This document shows, piece by piece, positions 1 to 8,911 of a DNA stretch of 64,000 nucleotides. The stretch covers positions 248,001-312,000 of the forward strand of contig JACHLS010000004.1 in NCBI GenBank assembly GCA_014204635.1, written 5' to 3'. Position 1 is the first letter of the stretch. Each line of letters begins with the position of its first letter. A program made the translations under genes and the position numbers. The stretch is from Sporosarcina luteola (GTDB lineage Bacteria; Bacillota; Bacilli; Bacillales_A; Planococcaceae). The notes beneath the pieces are model-generated. The model had not been told where the DNA came from. It was given only the letters and a program-made list of their open reading frames with translations, and made no database searches.

Positions 1-550
1 GTTCCAGTTCTCCAAAGTTCGGACCTTGCAGCATGCCATCTTTTAATATATCTGTGTAAACAACAGTGGACACACCAGCCTGTTGAAGCTCCGCAAGCAA
101 ATCCACTGCCTTTACATCGCTCGTTTCCGTCCAGCCGTCCGTGGCGACGAATCCATTGCGTGCATCGATTGAAACAGCAATCTTTTCCTTATATAAAGCG
201 GCTGCCTCCCGCAAAAATGTCCGGTTCTCTATGGCAGCGGTCCCGATAATGACCCGGTTAATGCCGCCATTTAAATAGGATTTCACTACTTCGAGCGATC
301 GGATGCCGCCTCCTACTTGCACAGGTACACGCACCGCCGCTGCAATATCTTGAATCACTTGACGGTTTACCGTGTCACCCGACCTGGCACCGTCCAAGTC
401 CACAATATGAATAAATTCAGCGCCTTGCCGTTCCCATTCCTTCGCCATCTCCACAGGCGAATCATGATAAATCACTTCGTTCTCATAATTTCCTTGAAGC
501 AAACGTACACAGTTGCCTCCCCGAATATCAATTGCCGGAAATAGAATCAC
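1..550 (-). CDS. hisA: Phosphoribosylformimino-5-aminoimidazole carboxamide ribotide isomerase (HisA), partial
   Basis: This gene runs off the left edge, so only about the first 183 residues are visible. It encodes the TIM-barrel isomerase of histidine biosynthesis. The N-terminus reads FPAIDIRGG, placing the expected catalytic Asp at residue 8. Further along come VGGGIRS, a phosphate-binding loop, and SIDARNG, which carries the second catalytic Asp. The start is a GTG at 550, chosen because a strong site (GAGGGGGAG) lies just upstream and the family N-terminus begins there. It starts only 14 bases after the hisB stop, so it is the last visible gene of the his operon. In related Bacillales hisH normally sits between hisB and hisA; here it is absent. 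Confidence 0.95.
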   Translation of the reverse strand, partial: MILFPAIDIRGGNCVRLLQGNYENEVIYHDSPVEMAKEWERQGAEFIHIVDLDGARSGDTVNRQVIQDIAAAVRVPVQVGGGIRSLEVVKSYLNGGINRVIIGTAAIENRTFLREAAALYKEKIAVSIDARNGFVATDGWTETSDVKAVDLLAELQQAGVSTVVYTDILKDGMLQGPNFGELE

Positions 551-564
551 TGTACTCCCCCTCT

Positions 565-1149
565 TTATAATACGCCTTTTGTGGAAGGCACCCCGCTACT
601 ATTCGGATGAACAGCACTTGCAATGCGAAGCGCCCTGCCAAAGCCCTTGAAGATCGACTCGATTATATGGTGGCTATTTTTCCCATACTCCAATTGGATA
701 TGCAGCGTTACACCGGCGTGCCGGGTAAAAGCGAGGAAAAACTCCTCCACTAGTTCAGTATCAAAGTCGCCCACCTTGTCTTTCAATCCTTCCACCCGAT
801 ACACGAGGAAAGAACGTCCACTAATATCAATGGAGACGGTCGACAATGCTTCATCCATTGGAGTAGACACAGTGGCATACCGCTCAATGCCTTCTTTCGT
901 TCCGATGCACTTCGCAAACGCCTCTCCAAGCACAATGCCAACATCCTCAGCCGAATGGTGCTGGTCGACTTCCAGATCACCAACACATTGCACTTCTAAA
1001 TCAAAACGGCCATGGTTTGTGAATAATGTGAGCATATGATCGAGGAATCCGACACCCGTTTGAATAGCGATTTTTCCTGTGCCATCCAGGTTGAGCTCCA
1101 ACTCCACAGCCGTCTCTGTCGTTCGTCTAGATACCCGTTCTCTTCGCAT
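565..1149 (-). CDS. hisB: Imidazoleglycerol-phosphate dehydratase (HisB)
   Basis: This 194-residue protein has the normal length of the monofunctional bacterial IGP dehydratase, which makes imidazole acetol phosphate in histidine synthesis. Metal-binding His/Glu motifs are visible as QHHSAEDVGI in the first half and NSHHIIESIFKGFGRAL in the second. The C-terminus VPSTKGVL is the classic family ending, so the gene is complete. The ATG lies inside the end of hisD (23-base overlap) behind a GGGAGGGGG site, which indicates translational coupling. The next gene is hisA after 14 bases, leaving no room for hisH. Confidence 0.96.
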   Translation of the reverse strand: MRRERVSRRTTETAVELELNLDGTGKIAIQTGVGFLDHMLTLFTNHGRFDLEVQCVGDLEVDQHHSAEDVGIVLGEAFAKCIGTKEGIERYATVSTPMDEALSTVSIDISGRSFLVYRVEGLKDKVGDFDTELVEEFFLAFTRHAGVTLHIQLEYGKNSHHIIESIFKGFGRALRIASAVHPNSSGVPSTKGVL

Positions 1150-2434
1150 TTGCTGCCCCCTCCCTTACTCGTATCGATTGGGCATGTCCTGTCAAACCTT
1201 CGATTTCTGCCAATCGGATGATGTCCTCCGCCACAACGTCCAAAGCTTTCTCCGTAAAGCGAATAAGACTTGATTTCTTCATAAAATCGTACACACCAAG
1301 CGGTGATGAAAAGGCCGCTGTGCCGTTTGTAGGCAAAGTATGATTCGGACCCGCCATATAGTCTCCGAGCGCTTCAGGAGAATACGGCCCAATGAAAATC
1401 GCTCCGGCATTTCGAATAGCCGACAATTGCTCCATCGGATTTTCCACCAACATTTGCAAATGTTCAGGCGCCACATGATTAACGATTTCCCAGGCATCTG
1501 ACAATGTATCCACAACAATGATCCGACCCTGTCCCTCAATCGACTGTTTGGCAATTTCCCCTCTCTCCATCTGTCGCAGCAGTTCAGCCACTTGCGTGGA
1601 AAGCCGTTCCGCAAAAGAATGGCTCGTCGTCACGCAAAGGACTGCGGCCCGTTCGTCATGCTCCGCCTGAGCTAGCAGGTCCGCTGCCGCGAACACCGGA
1701 TTCGCTGCATGATCTGCCACGATGCATAATTCGCTTGGTCCGGCGATCATATCGATCGCAACGTCGCCGAACACCCATTTCTTCGCACGGGCGACATAGC
1801 TGTTTCCGGGTCCAGTAATTTTGGCTACTTTCTTTACCGTTTCCGTTCCATACGCCAATGCGGCGATCGCTTGCGCTCCTCCTACTTTATATATTGCATC
1901 GACTCCAGCGATTTCTGCTGCTGCCAAGACAGCCGGCTCTACTTTTCCATCTGGCCGTGGAGGCGTCGTCATAGCCAGATGATGGACACCTGCCAGCTTT
2001 GCAGGAATCGCATTCATCAAAACGGTCGATGGATAGGCAGCTTTCCCGCCTGGTATATAGATTCCAACACGTTCAATTGGTGTCACCATCTGGCCAAGCA
2101 GCACACCGTCCTCCTGCTGGATGAACCACGAACGTTCTTTTTGCTCCGAATGGAATGCCTCGATCCGCTGCTTCGCCTTTTCCAAACTGGCATACACATC
2201 ATCAGGGAGCAGTGACCGTGCCTCCTCGAATTCCTGCTGAGTCACCGCAAGTTCTTGAAGATCCGCTCCGTCGAATTTCTTCGTCATCTCACGGAGCGCT
2301 TCATCCCCTCTCCTTGTGACATCCTGAATGATTTCAAGGACAATCTGGTCAATTAAGCTGTCCCAATCCAATGCCTGCTGTTGATTACGTTCCTTCCAAA
2401 ACTGTTGTTCATCAATGATTCTCATGATTGTCAT
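1127..2434 (-). CDS. hisD: Histidinol dehydrogenase (HisD)
   Basis: The protein has 435 residues, the usual HisD length. It carries out the last two NAD-dependent oxidations of the histidine pathway. Visible family motifs include GPGNSYVARAKKWVFG, MIAGPSELCIVAD, the zinc-ligand region AQAEHDERA and the C-terminal GPNHTLPT and FMKKSSLI segments. The ATG overlaps the hisG stop in an ATGA arrangement, with GGAGG immediately upstream, so translation is coupled to hisG. The gene overlaps hisB by 23 bases. It is the fourth-from-last visible gene of a tightly packed his operon on the minus strand. Confidence 0.97.
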   Translation of the reverse strand: MTIMRIIDEQQFWKERNQQQALDWDSLIDQIVLEIIQDVTRRGDEALREMTKKFDGADLQELAVTQQEFEEARSLLPDDVYASLEKAKQRIEAFHSEQKERSWFIQQEDGVLLGQMVTPIERVGIYIPGGKAAYPSTVLMNAIPAKLAGVHHLAMTTPPRPDGKVEPAVLAAAEIAGVDAIYKVGGAQAIAALAYGTETVKKVAKITGPGNSYVARAKKWVFGDVAIDMIAGPSELCIVADHAANPVFAAADLLAQAEHDERAAVLCVTTSHSFAERLSTQVAELLRQMERGEIAKQSIEGQGRIIVVDTLSDAWEIVNHVAPEHLQMLVENPMEQLSAIRNAGAIFIGPYSPEALGDYMAGPNHTLPTNGTAAFSSPLGVYDFMKKSSLIRFTEKALDVVAEDIIRLAEIEGLTGHAQSIRVREGAANAKRTGI

Positions 2435-3057
2435 TTGACCTCCGCATTCATAGAATCGATAAATTGCCGAATACTTGCTGTTTTGATGGCATAACTCGCT
2501 TTATTGACGATCAATCTGGCGCTGATATCGGCGATCTCCTCCAAAATGACCAACCCATTCTCCTTGAGCGTAGTCCCTGTTTCCACGATATCCACGATAA
2601 CATCTGCCAGGCCGATTAAAGGTGCCAATTCAATCGATCCATTCAGCTTGATGATATCTGTCCGGAATCCCTTTTGATCAAAATAGGATTTAGTCACGTT
2701 CGGGTATTTGGTGGCCACTGTCAAAGTGGTATTATTTCGCAACTTGGTTTCCGGAAATCCCGCCACGGCCATTTTACATCTCCCTATATCTAAATCAGCC
2801 AATTCATAGACATTCGGCACGTCTTCCATGACGATGTCTTTACCGACGACTCCGAGATCGGCGGCCCCTTTCTCCACATAAGTGGGTACATCCACCGCTT
2901 TGACTTGCAGTAGCTTAATGGTCTCCGTATCATCGGTAAACACAAGTTTTCTGCTATCTTCCGGTTGGATGGAGAATTGGATGCCCATCTGCGCTAAAAT
3001 CCTTAATGCGCGCTTTGAGGTCCTTCCTTTCGCCATGGCAATTGTCAATGTTTCCAA
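2431..3057 (-). CDS. hisG: ATP phosphoribosyltransferase catalytic subunit, short form (HisG)
   Basis: HisG joins ATP and PRPP in the first committed step of histidine synthesis. I place the start at the TTG at 3057, giving 208 residues beginning ETLTIAMAKGRTS. A well-spaced AAAGGAGG precedes it, and the longer in-frame reading upstream lies inside hisZ. The PRPP-binding loop DIVETGTTLKEN and the DLGVVGKDIVME segment are visible. The protein lacks the C-terminal regulatory domain of long HisG enzymes, so it should need HisZ, and hisZ is indeed immediately upstream with a 4-base gap. Confidence 0.95.
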   Translation of the reverse strand: METLTIAMAKGRTSKRALRILAQMGIQFSIQPEDSRKLVFTDDTETIKLLQVKAVDVPTYVEKGAADLGVVGKDIVMEDVPNVYELADLDIGRCKMAVAGFPETKLRNNTTLTVATKYPNVTKSYFDQKGFRTDIIKLNGSIELAPLIGLADVIVDIVETGTTLKENGLVILEEIADISARLIVNKASYAIKTASIRQFIDSMNAEVK

Positions 3058-3061
3058 CCAT

Positions 3062-4264
3062 TCACGCCTCCTTTTCAAAGAACATTCCGACTTCTGCTGT
3101 CGTAAGGGATTGATGACTCTCCTCGTTAGTGAGAATCGCATTTCCTTCTTTTTGCAAGAGGACTGTGTAAGCGGAAGAGTCATTCTTCTCTTGGTTTTGA
3201 AGCGGGCTGATGACAACCTGGTAATGCCAATCCCTCAATTGTTCAGCAAGAACGATGGCCTCTTCCAGCTCGGCACGGCCGTAGTATATACCAACACTCC
3301 GACTAGCTGGGGCAACTATCATCTTGCCTTCAATCGACTCGACAATCGGCTTGATCTCAATAGCGAAACCGATTGCTGGCAAATCGGCTTCAAATGCCTC
3401 GCCAAGCTTGTCATACCGTCCTCCCATTACGACCGGCCTTCCAATTCCTTCAACATAGCCTTGAAATATGAGACCCGAATAATAATCCATGTTGTTCAAC
3501 AAGCTGAAATCCAAGATAATTTCTTCCTTGCAACCATAAATCTCCAACAGTCGGCACACCTCTTGGATATACTCCACAATTCCGTCTATATAAGAGTTCA
3601 ATCCTAATCCAGCCAGCTTGGCAGCCACATGTTCTGGTCTTCCGTATACTTGCGTAATTGTTTCGACCGCGGCTGCCAACTGTCCGTCAATCTTCAGTTC
3701 GCGGAGCAGCCCCTGCAGCTCTGCCACGTTTTTAGACAGGATCAGCTGCCGCAGCTGCGAGTTTTGCCGGCTATCCATGTTCATCTGCTCAATTAGGCTG
3801 TCGAGCAAGGCCGGATATCCTATTTCAATTTTTATTCCTGCGAATTGAAGGTCCTTCAACGTCCGGACTGCTAAAGCAATGGTCTCGGCATCCGCCTCAG
3901 GTGAACTGCATCCAAAAAATTCGACGCCTGCTTGCGTGTGCTCGATGGGACTTAAATTGGGACCTGTCTGGCGAAACACTTCTTGTATGTAATAATAACG
4001 CCGCTCGCTTGTCAGCCGTCCGTACACATGAGACAATTCCTTAGTAATTGGTATTGTCACATCGGGACGCAGGACCAGTACTTCGCCAGTCGGGTCGATG
4101 ACTTTGATCATGTCACGCCGCGGAATGGAGCTGTCAATCTTCGAATACAGATCATACGCTTCAAACGCGGGCGTCCGGACTTTGTGATACCCGTATGCTT
4201 CAAATCGCTGGGATACCTTTTCCACGACCTGTTCGTGTACTTCCGTGCGCTCAAGTGAATTCAT
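3062..4264 (-). CDS. hisZ: ATP phosphoribosyltransferase regulatory subunit (HisZ)
   Basis: HisZ is a histidyl-tRNA synthetase paralogue that lost aminoacylation and serves as the regulatory partner of short-form HisG. The 400-residue protein shows class II synthetase-like motifs (RRYYYIQEVFRQTGP, TQAGVEFFG) and a MGGRYDKLG segment. I start at the ATG at 4264, preceded by AAAAGGG at a suitable distance; an upstream in-frame GTG would add ten residues with no clear site. It is the first gene of the his operon and is directly preceded by a strong promoter and a palindrome. Confidence 0.93.
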   Translation of the reverse strand: MNSLERTEVHEQVVEKVSQRFEAYGYHKVRTPAFEAYDLYSKIDSSIPRRDMIKVIDPTGEVLVLRPDVTIPITKELSHVYGRLTSERRYYYIQEVFRQTGPNLSPIEHTQAGVEFFGCSSPEADAETIALAVRTLKDLQFAGIKIEIGYPALLDSLIEQMNMDSRQNSQLRQLILSKNVAELQGLLRELKIDGQLAAAVETITQVYGRPEHVAAKLAGLGLNSYIDGIVEYIQEVCRLLEIYGCKEEIILDFSLLNNMDYYSGLIFQGYVEGIGRPVVMGGRYDKLGEAFEADLPAIGFAIEIKPIVESIEGKMIVAPASRSVGIYYGRAELEEAIVLAEQLRDWHYQVVISPLQNQEKNDSSAYTVLLQKEGNAILTNEESHQSLTTAEVGMFFEKEA

Positions 4265-4296
4265 GCCGTTCACACCCTTTTCTTTCTTTATCACTT

Positions 4297-4322
4297 TACT
4301 ACGTTAAAGTTATAACGTACTA
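4297..4322. promoter_or_regulatory. Palindromic operator candidate between hisZ and hisJ
   Basis: Arms TACTACGTTA (4297-4306) and TAACGTACTA (4313-4322) are inverted repeats matching at 9 of 10 positions, separated by six bases. The site covers the -10 box and start region of the his promoter and lies upstream of hisJ, so one repressor could control both transcription units. A TrpR-family His repressor of the YerC/HisR type is a plausible ligand, but that assignment is inference. Confidence 0.65.
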
Positions 4323-4347
4323 TAAAACTATATGAATCATTTGTCAA
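4319..4347 (-). promoter_or_regulatory. Promoter of the his operon
   Basis: On the minus strand, TTGACA (4347-4342) is followed after exactly 17 bases by TATAGT (4324-4319), a near-ideal housekeeping sigma-A promoter. It lies about 55 bases before the hisZ start. The -10 element overlaps the palindrome at 4297-4322. Confidence 0.85.
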
Positions 4348-4370
4348 CTGATAGGAGGAAATTTTAAAAA

Positions 4371-5165
4371 ATGTTTGATTACCACATACACAGTACATTT
4401 TCAGGAGATTGCAATATTGATATGGAGGACATGGTAAAAGAGGCGATCCGGCAAGGCTTGACTGAAATCTGTTTTACCGACCATGTCGACTATGATTATC
4501 CCGATGATTCCATCGTCTTTGATTTCGATAAAAAAATATATACCGAACGAATCAAGCAGCTGCAAGAAAGATATCAAGACCAGATTCGCATCAAAAAAGG
4601 GGTGGAGATCGGTGTCCAACCGCATATATTGCAGAAATGCGGGGATATGGTGGTAGAAGAAGGATTCGATTTTGTCATTTGTTCTTTACATACGGTGGAT
4701 CGGAAAGGACTGCACTATGGGGAATTGTTTGAAGGCCGGACAGTGGAACAAGCGTCGGCGATCTATTATAAAGAACTGCTGCATTGTGTGAAGCATTTCG
4801 ATTCGTATTCTCTTTTGGGACACATCGATCTCATTAAACGGTATGCGAAAGAAAAGGCTTCCTCTGATTTCCATGATGTGTTGCGCCAAATTTTCGAGTT
4901 CATCATTCCTGCGGGGAAAGGGATTGAACTGAATACATCAGGTGTCCGTTATGGACTGGACTGTGGATTGCCTAGCGAGGATGTATTACGATTGTATAAG
5001 CAATGCGGGGGCGAAATCATCACGTTAGGATCGGATGCGCATAAACCGGAAGATATTGCATTCCAATTTAGGGAGTCCGTTGAATTGTTGCGCTCGATTG
5101 GATTCCGCTATATGACTACATTTGAACAGATGACACCGCAGTTCCATCCGATCGATCAACTTTGA
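4371..5165 (+). CDS. hisJ: Histidinol-phosphatase, PHP family (HisJ)
   Basis: This 264-residue PHP-domain phosphatase removes phosphate from L-histidinol phosphate, the step that in Bacillales is done by HisJ rather than a HisB fusion. The metal-binding motifs are clear: DYHIHSTFSGD at the N-terminus, CFTDHVDYDYPDD, a central GHIDLIKRY and the C-terminal GSDAHKPEDI. The start is supported by TAGGAGGA about ten bases upstream. The gene is divergent from hisZ and shares its 106-base control region, including the palindrome. A strong hairpin follows the stop. Confidence 0.94.
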   Translation: MFDYHIHSTFSGDCNIDMEDMVKEAIRQGLTEICFTDHVDYDYPDDSIVFDFDKKIYTERIKQLQERYQDQIRIKKGVEIGVQPHILQKCGDMVVEEGFDFVICSLHTVDRKGLHYGELFEGRTVEQASAIYYKELLHCVKHFDSYSLLGHIDLIKRYAKEKASSDFHDVLRQIFEFIIPAGKGIELNTSGVRYGLDCGLPSEDVLRLYKQCGGEIITLGSDAHKPEDIAFQFRESVELLRSIGFRYMTTFEQMTPQFHPIDQL

Positions 5166-5186
5166 TTGACTAGGTCGTTAAACAGG

Positions 5187-5220
5187 AAACGGGAGAGGCG
5201 CACGCGCGTCTCTCCCGTTT
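5187..5220. terminator. Bidirectional terminator between hisJ and the DUF218 gene
   Basis: AAACGGGAGAGGCG (5187-5200) pairs with the complementary 14 bases at 5207-5220 around a 6-base loop, with one G-U pair. A/T-rich ends on both sides suit the convergent genes that flank it. Confidence 0.85.
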
Positions 5221-5227
5221 AGCTGTT

Positions 5228-5821
5228 TTACTTACCGACAATCATCGTTTTGATTAATGCCAGACGTTCCCTAATGTTTTGTTTCATTTGAACAGAAGCT
5301 GGTGTTTTTGCGATGACTACGTCGGTTTGGAAGCCGAGATCTTGCGCAAGCTTTTTGGCTCTAGCCAAGTGGAAGTCGCTTGAAATGATCGTCAATTTAT
5401 CCTCCGTCTCAGGCAGAAGCTGTTTCGTAAACAGCAGATTCTCGTATGTGGAAGTGGATTGATTCTCTATGAGCAGACGCTGTTCATCTACCCCATTTTG
5501 TGTAAGATAACGGCGCATCGCTTCTGCTTCACTGATTCCTTCATCAGGGCCTTGTCCTCCAGAAAGAATCAGCTTCACTTCTGGATGGGCTTCTGCATAT
5601 GCCAAAGCTTCTTCCAAGCGATATCTCAACGTTAAGGAAGGTGTTTCGCCGTTCACTTTTGCGCCAAGGATCACCGCAAATTCCTTCGATCCGTCAGCGA
5701 CGGGATGCATGCCATCCTGTATCCACCTGCCTGTCATGACCCAGATTGCAATGCAGCATAATAGAATGATAAGCGCGATAGCCACCGCCAACTTTTTTCG
5801 TTTGATCAACTCTTCATTCAC
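5228..5821 (-). CDS. DUF218 / YdcF-SanA family membrane protein
   Basis: The 197-residue protein has one N-terminal membrane anchor (about residues 11-30, AVAIALIILLCCIAIWVM) followed by a DUF218 domain. Family hallmarks are FAVILGAKVNGETPSLTLRYRLEEAL, the LILSGGQGPDEGISEAEAM glycine-rich loop, NQSTSTYENLLFTK and TIISSDFHLARA. Members are often linked to cell-envelope or vancomycin-barrier phenotypes, but no exact reaction is established, so I claim none. The ATG has GGAG eleven bases upstream. It is separated from the next upstream gene by about 50 bases and may be the last gene of the ABC transporter transcript. Confidence 0.85.
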   Translation of the reverse strand: MNEELIKRKKLAVAIALIILLCCIAIWVMTGRWIQDGMHPVADGSKEFAVILGAKVNGETPSLTLRYRLEEALAYAEAHPEVKLILSGGQGPDEGISEAEAMRRYLTQNGVDEQRLLIENQSTSTYENLLFTKQLLPETEDKLTIISSDFHLARAKKLAQDLGFQTDVVIAKTPASVQMKQNIRERLALIKTMIVGK

Positions 5822-5872
5822 TCCGTTTCTCCTACGATATGTTCGGATGAACGCCGGAATTTCTGATAACGA

Positions 5873-6547
5873 TCAATACAGCCGTTCTACTTGAACGCCT
5901 CGGTCCTGCAACAAGTCGAAATAAAACGAGTCTTCCCCGATAGATGCTACCCGGTCGCACAGCGTCAAGATTTCATCCATGTCATGGGAAGTATATAAGA
6001 TCATTTTTCCTTCCTCAGTCGCCAGCCGCCTCAAATAGGAACCAATTTCCGTCTTTGATTTTAAGTCGATTCCAACGGTCGGTTCATCCAATAAAAGCAA
6101 GATGGGATCATGGAGAAGACTGATTGCGAGATTCAATTTTCGTTTCATTCCTCCCGAAAGAGCATGGACCGGCTCTGTCCATTGGGTCAATTGCAGATCT
6201 AGACAAAGCTGCCTACATTCTTCAAGCGAGCGTCGCTTCCATGAGAGTCTCTCAAAGAATTTCATATTCTCCTTTACCGAATACTCTTCCCAAACCGAAA
6301 TATCCTGCGGAACGTAGCCGATCTTTTTTCGTATGTTCTTCATGTCATCTACATATCGATTGCCATATAAACGAAGTTCTCCGGCGGAAGGTTCCATCGC
6401 AGTGGCAATAATTTGAAGAAGTGTCGATTTACCCGCCCCGTTTTCTCCCACGAGGCCGACGATTTCTCCTTCTTTTAGTTGAAATGACACATCTGCCAAG
6501 ACTTGCTTTCGTTTGTACCGCTTTTGTACTCCCGTCACTTCAAGCAA
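5873..6547 (-). CDS. ABC transporter ATP-binding protein
   Basis: This 224-residue ATPase powers the exporter formed with the two upstream permeases. Walker A is GENGAGKST, the signature is LSGGMKRKLN, Walker B is LLLLDEPTVGID and the H-loop is YTSHD. I chose the TTG at 6547 because AAAGGAGG precedes it by eight bases; the in-frame ATG further up lies inside the permease gene. The start overlaps the permease stop by 8 bases, so translation is coupled. The substrate cannot be read from the sequence. Homology is to the small CcmA-like class that partners ABC-2 permeases. Confidence 0.92.
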   Translation of the reverse strand: MLEVTGVQKRYKRKQVLADVSFQLKEGEIVGLVGENGAGKSTLLQIIATAMEPSAGELRLYGNRYVDDMKNIRKKIGYVPQDISVWEEYSVKENMKFFERLSWKRRSLEECRQLCLDLQLTQWTEPVHALSGGMKRKLNLAISLLHDPILLLLDEPTVGIDLKSKTEIGSYLRRLATEEGKMILYTSHDMDEILTLCDRVASIGEDSFYFDLLQDRGVQVERLY

Positions 6548-7652
6548 TTCGTTTTCCTCCTTTCCAAATCCAGCCCGCAAGCAAGGCGGCTAACAGGACC
6601 ATCCATAGGAGTGGGATCGACTGGGTCATCAGTGATCCTACAGGACTGAGCGACTCAATCCACGGCCACTTGCCGGTGAGTCGTTCCACCGGGATGATGC
6701 CGCCACCGGCAATTGTCAGCAGAAGGCTAACCGCAATGCCGGTCACATAATACAGAAGCTGATGTTCAAATACGATTGCCAGCAGAAAGGCAAACAGATT
6801 CAAGGTCGCCCGGAATACCAACAGAGATACGGCAAATCGCACCTTCCATCCAACACCCAAAAATTGTGCGAAGAACAGGTAGGCCAAGCCGTCTGCAATG
6901 AGTGTCAAACCTGTATACAACACCAACAATCGAATCGAATAGACTTGAAAGCTCATAGACGAATATAACCATCGCACCTTCATCGCCGGTCTGCTTTCTT
7001 TCATCATCCAATCAAAAATAAAAAAGGCGCTGATGATCGCAAATAAAGCCCAGATGCCCCATACATTCAACAGTGGAGACGGCTGCTGTTTCGTCCTCGT
7101 TCCTTCTCCAAATGCAAAACTGGTTTGCAATAAGCTTTCAGAACGCTGCTTTTCTATGCTTGCCTTGATGATTTGTTCATAATCCCATTGACTATCCATT
7201 TCATAATCATGGAACATCTGTCGGATTACATAGGCTGCCTTGGATCTTGCACTATCCTGCTGCGCTAATGACATGACCATCTCAGAAACAGCCGGGTAGG
7301 CAAAAGAACGATTCGATGAGTAGGCCTCGATAAGCCGATTTCGCTTATTTAAACGAATTTGGTCGGCATACCCTTCCCGAATAACAAATACACTATCTAG
7401 TTCATGCCGGTTCAATCGATACAATGCTTCATCCGTTTCCATCCGACGTACCGAAAGCCATTCCACTTTGCTAATCACACGAGCCAATTCATTCGCCAAA
7501 ACGGAATCATCTTCAACAATCAATGCAATGGGCACTTTCGATTCCTGCTGGAATCCATCAAGCCCTTTTATGATGATTATGGTGAACAGGATAGGAAGCA
7601 GCAGCCAGACAATGACGCTTTTCCATTCTTTTCGCAGTCGCAAAACTGTCAT
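6540..7652 (-). CDS. ABC-2 type transporter permease (second permease)
   Basis: The protein has 370 residues from the ATG at 7652, which has GAGGAGG eight bases upstream and overlaps the previous stop by 4 bases. It has a YhgE/YhaP-like plan: an N-terminal membrane helix (IVWLLLPILFTIIIIKGL), a large extracytoplasmic domain of about 180 residues, then about five membrane helices at the C-terminus. The loop keeps the VEDDSVLANELARV pattern typical of ABC-2 exporters. It probably forms a heterodimer with the upstream permease. The export substrate is unknown. Confidence 0.85.
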   Translation of the reverse strand: MTVLRLRKEWKSVIVWLLLPILFTIIIIKGLDGFQQESKVPIALIVEDDSVLANELARVISKVEWLSVRRMETDEALYRLNRHELDSVFVIREGYADQIRLNKRNRLIEAYSSNRSFAYPAVSEMVMSLAQQDSARSKAAYVIRQMFHDYEMDSQWDYEQIIKASIEKQRSESLLQTSFAFGEGTRTKQQPSPLLNVWGIWALFAIISAFFIFDWMMKESRPAMKVRWLYSSMSFQVYSIRLLVLYTGLTLIADGLAYLFFAQFLGVGWKVRFAVSLLVFRATLNLFAFLLAIVFEHQLLYYVTGIAVSLLLTIAGGGIIPVERLTGKWPWIESLSPVGSLMTQSIPLLWMVLLAALLAGWIWKGGKRIA

Positions 7653-8890
7653 CCCACACGCCTCCTCTCTCTCCATATAAGCGATAGAAACAGCATAAAA
7701 ATAAGGAACAAAGAATGGATAACAGCTGTTGAATAATCTGCATAGTTTCTTCCTTCCAACACTATATCCATCACCCATTTCAAGTCGCTATAGGAGAATA
7801 GATAAGGCAACAGGGGCTGCATAGTTTGCGGGAAATAAAGAGTCGGCACAATGGCGCCACTTGAAAACACGATCAAGAGAGCAGCGGCACATTGGAGAAA
7901 AAGGGCGGCCTTCCGCGAGGGAAACCATACATCAATTAAAGCAAAAAGGCTGGCTGTAGTAAGAACATACAGACTGGTAAATAACAAGACTCTTAACATA
8001 TCAATGATGTAAAAATCCATATCTGCATAACCGATAAATCCAATGAATAACAACATGGCAAGCCCCACCACACCGCTGACAGCAACCACCAATCTTGCAA
8101 ACATCCGTTGATAGGATGTCACTCCAAGCAGCTTTAGTCGCATCGCCATGGAAGGCTGTTCTTCAATTCCCAACAAGTTGTATATGACCCCGATCCATAT
8201 AGTCAACGCAATAAACCAAGCGGATACAATATAGTAATTTACAGGCGAGGAGGTTGCTGCATTTGCTAGAATCTCCTCATCTATTAATTTGTCTTTGCCT
8301 AAAGTGAACAGCGTAAAGTCCATAAATTGGGCAAACATCATTTCCATTCGCTCTTCCTTGGTCATCGGAGTTTCTTTGGCATAATCATTAATCGTCAAAA
8401 TGTTTGCCTGGGCGCCTGCGATATAACGTGCCAAGCTATCAATTAACTCCTTCGTCAAATAACTATCGACGGGGCGGGAAGGGTTCCCCACAATCGGAAG
8501 AACAACCGAATCGCCCTCGTACAGCATTTCTGTGAACTTTGGCGGCAATGAAAAATACGTACTGAGCTCACCTTTCTTCATATACTGCTCGGCATCGTCT
8601 TTGGAGACACCTATCATTTGGATAAATCCTTCGCCGTTAGCAGTTTCCACTAATAACTTGGTGATCAGCCGGGACTCTTCTGTCTGATCTTCATCTACAA
8701 CGGCGATACGAATCGGCTCTTTCTCATCTGGTATGAGCAGCCCTGCCACTATAAGAAGCACCATGGAGATCAGAATAAGCGGAAATAGAAAAAGAAGAAG
8801 AAGGGTCCCCCACTTCTTCCTCAGTTTTTTAACATGTTCGTTCATGAAAAAAAAGATGTTTCGAATCGTTTGCAAAGCGTTCACTTCCAT
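7649..8890 (-). CDS. ABC-2 type transporter permease (first permease)
   Basis: This 413-residue protein shares the layout of its neighbour: an N-terminal helix (GTLLLLFLFPLILISMVLLIVAGLLIP), an extracytoplasmic domain starting RIAVVDEDQTEESRLITKLL, and five or six C-terminal helices. It overlaps the second permease by 4 bases. The start is uncertain: the ATG at 8890 has no good ribosome site, and a TTG about seven codons in is preceded by GGAAG. The gene lies 21 bases after the membrane-anchored unknown at 8912-10501, so all four genes probably share a transcript. Confidence 0.85.
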   Translation of the reverse strand: MEVNALQTIRNIFFFMNEHVKKLRKKWGTLLLLFLFPLILISMVLLIVAGLLIPDEKEPIRIAVVDEDQTEESRLITKLLVETANGEGFIQMIGVSKDDAEQYMKKGELSTYFSLPPKFTEMLYEGDSVVLPIVGNPSRPVDSYLTKELIDSLARYIAGAQANILTINDYAKETPMTKEERMEMMFAQFMDFTLFTLGKDKLIDEEILANAATSSPVNYYIVSAWFIALTIWIGVIYNLLGIEEQPSMAMRLKLLGVTSYQRMFARLVVAVSGVVGLAMLLFIGFIGYADMDFYIIDMLRVLLFTSLYVLTTASLFALIDVWFPSRKAALFLQCAAALLIVFSSGAIVPTLYFPQTMQPLLPYLFSYSDLKWVMDIVLEGRNYADYSTAVIHSLFLIFMLFLSLIWRERRRVG

Positions 8891-8911
8891 TCATGCAGAT
8901 CGGAAATTTAA

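Noticed and set aside
2882..3607. Long plus-strand frame opposite hisG and hisZ
   Set aside because: hisG and hisZ are certain on the minus strand, and the plus-strand peptide has no family character or ribosome site.
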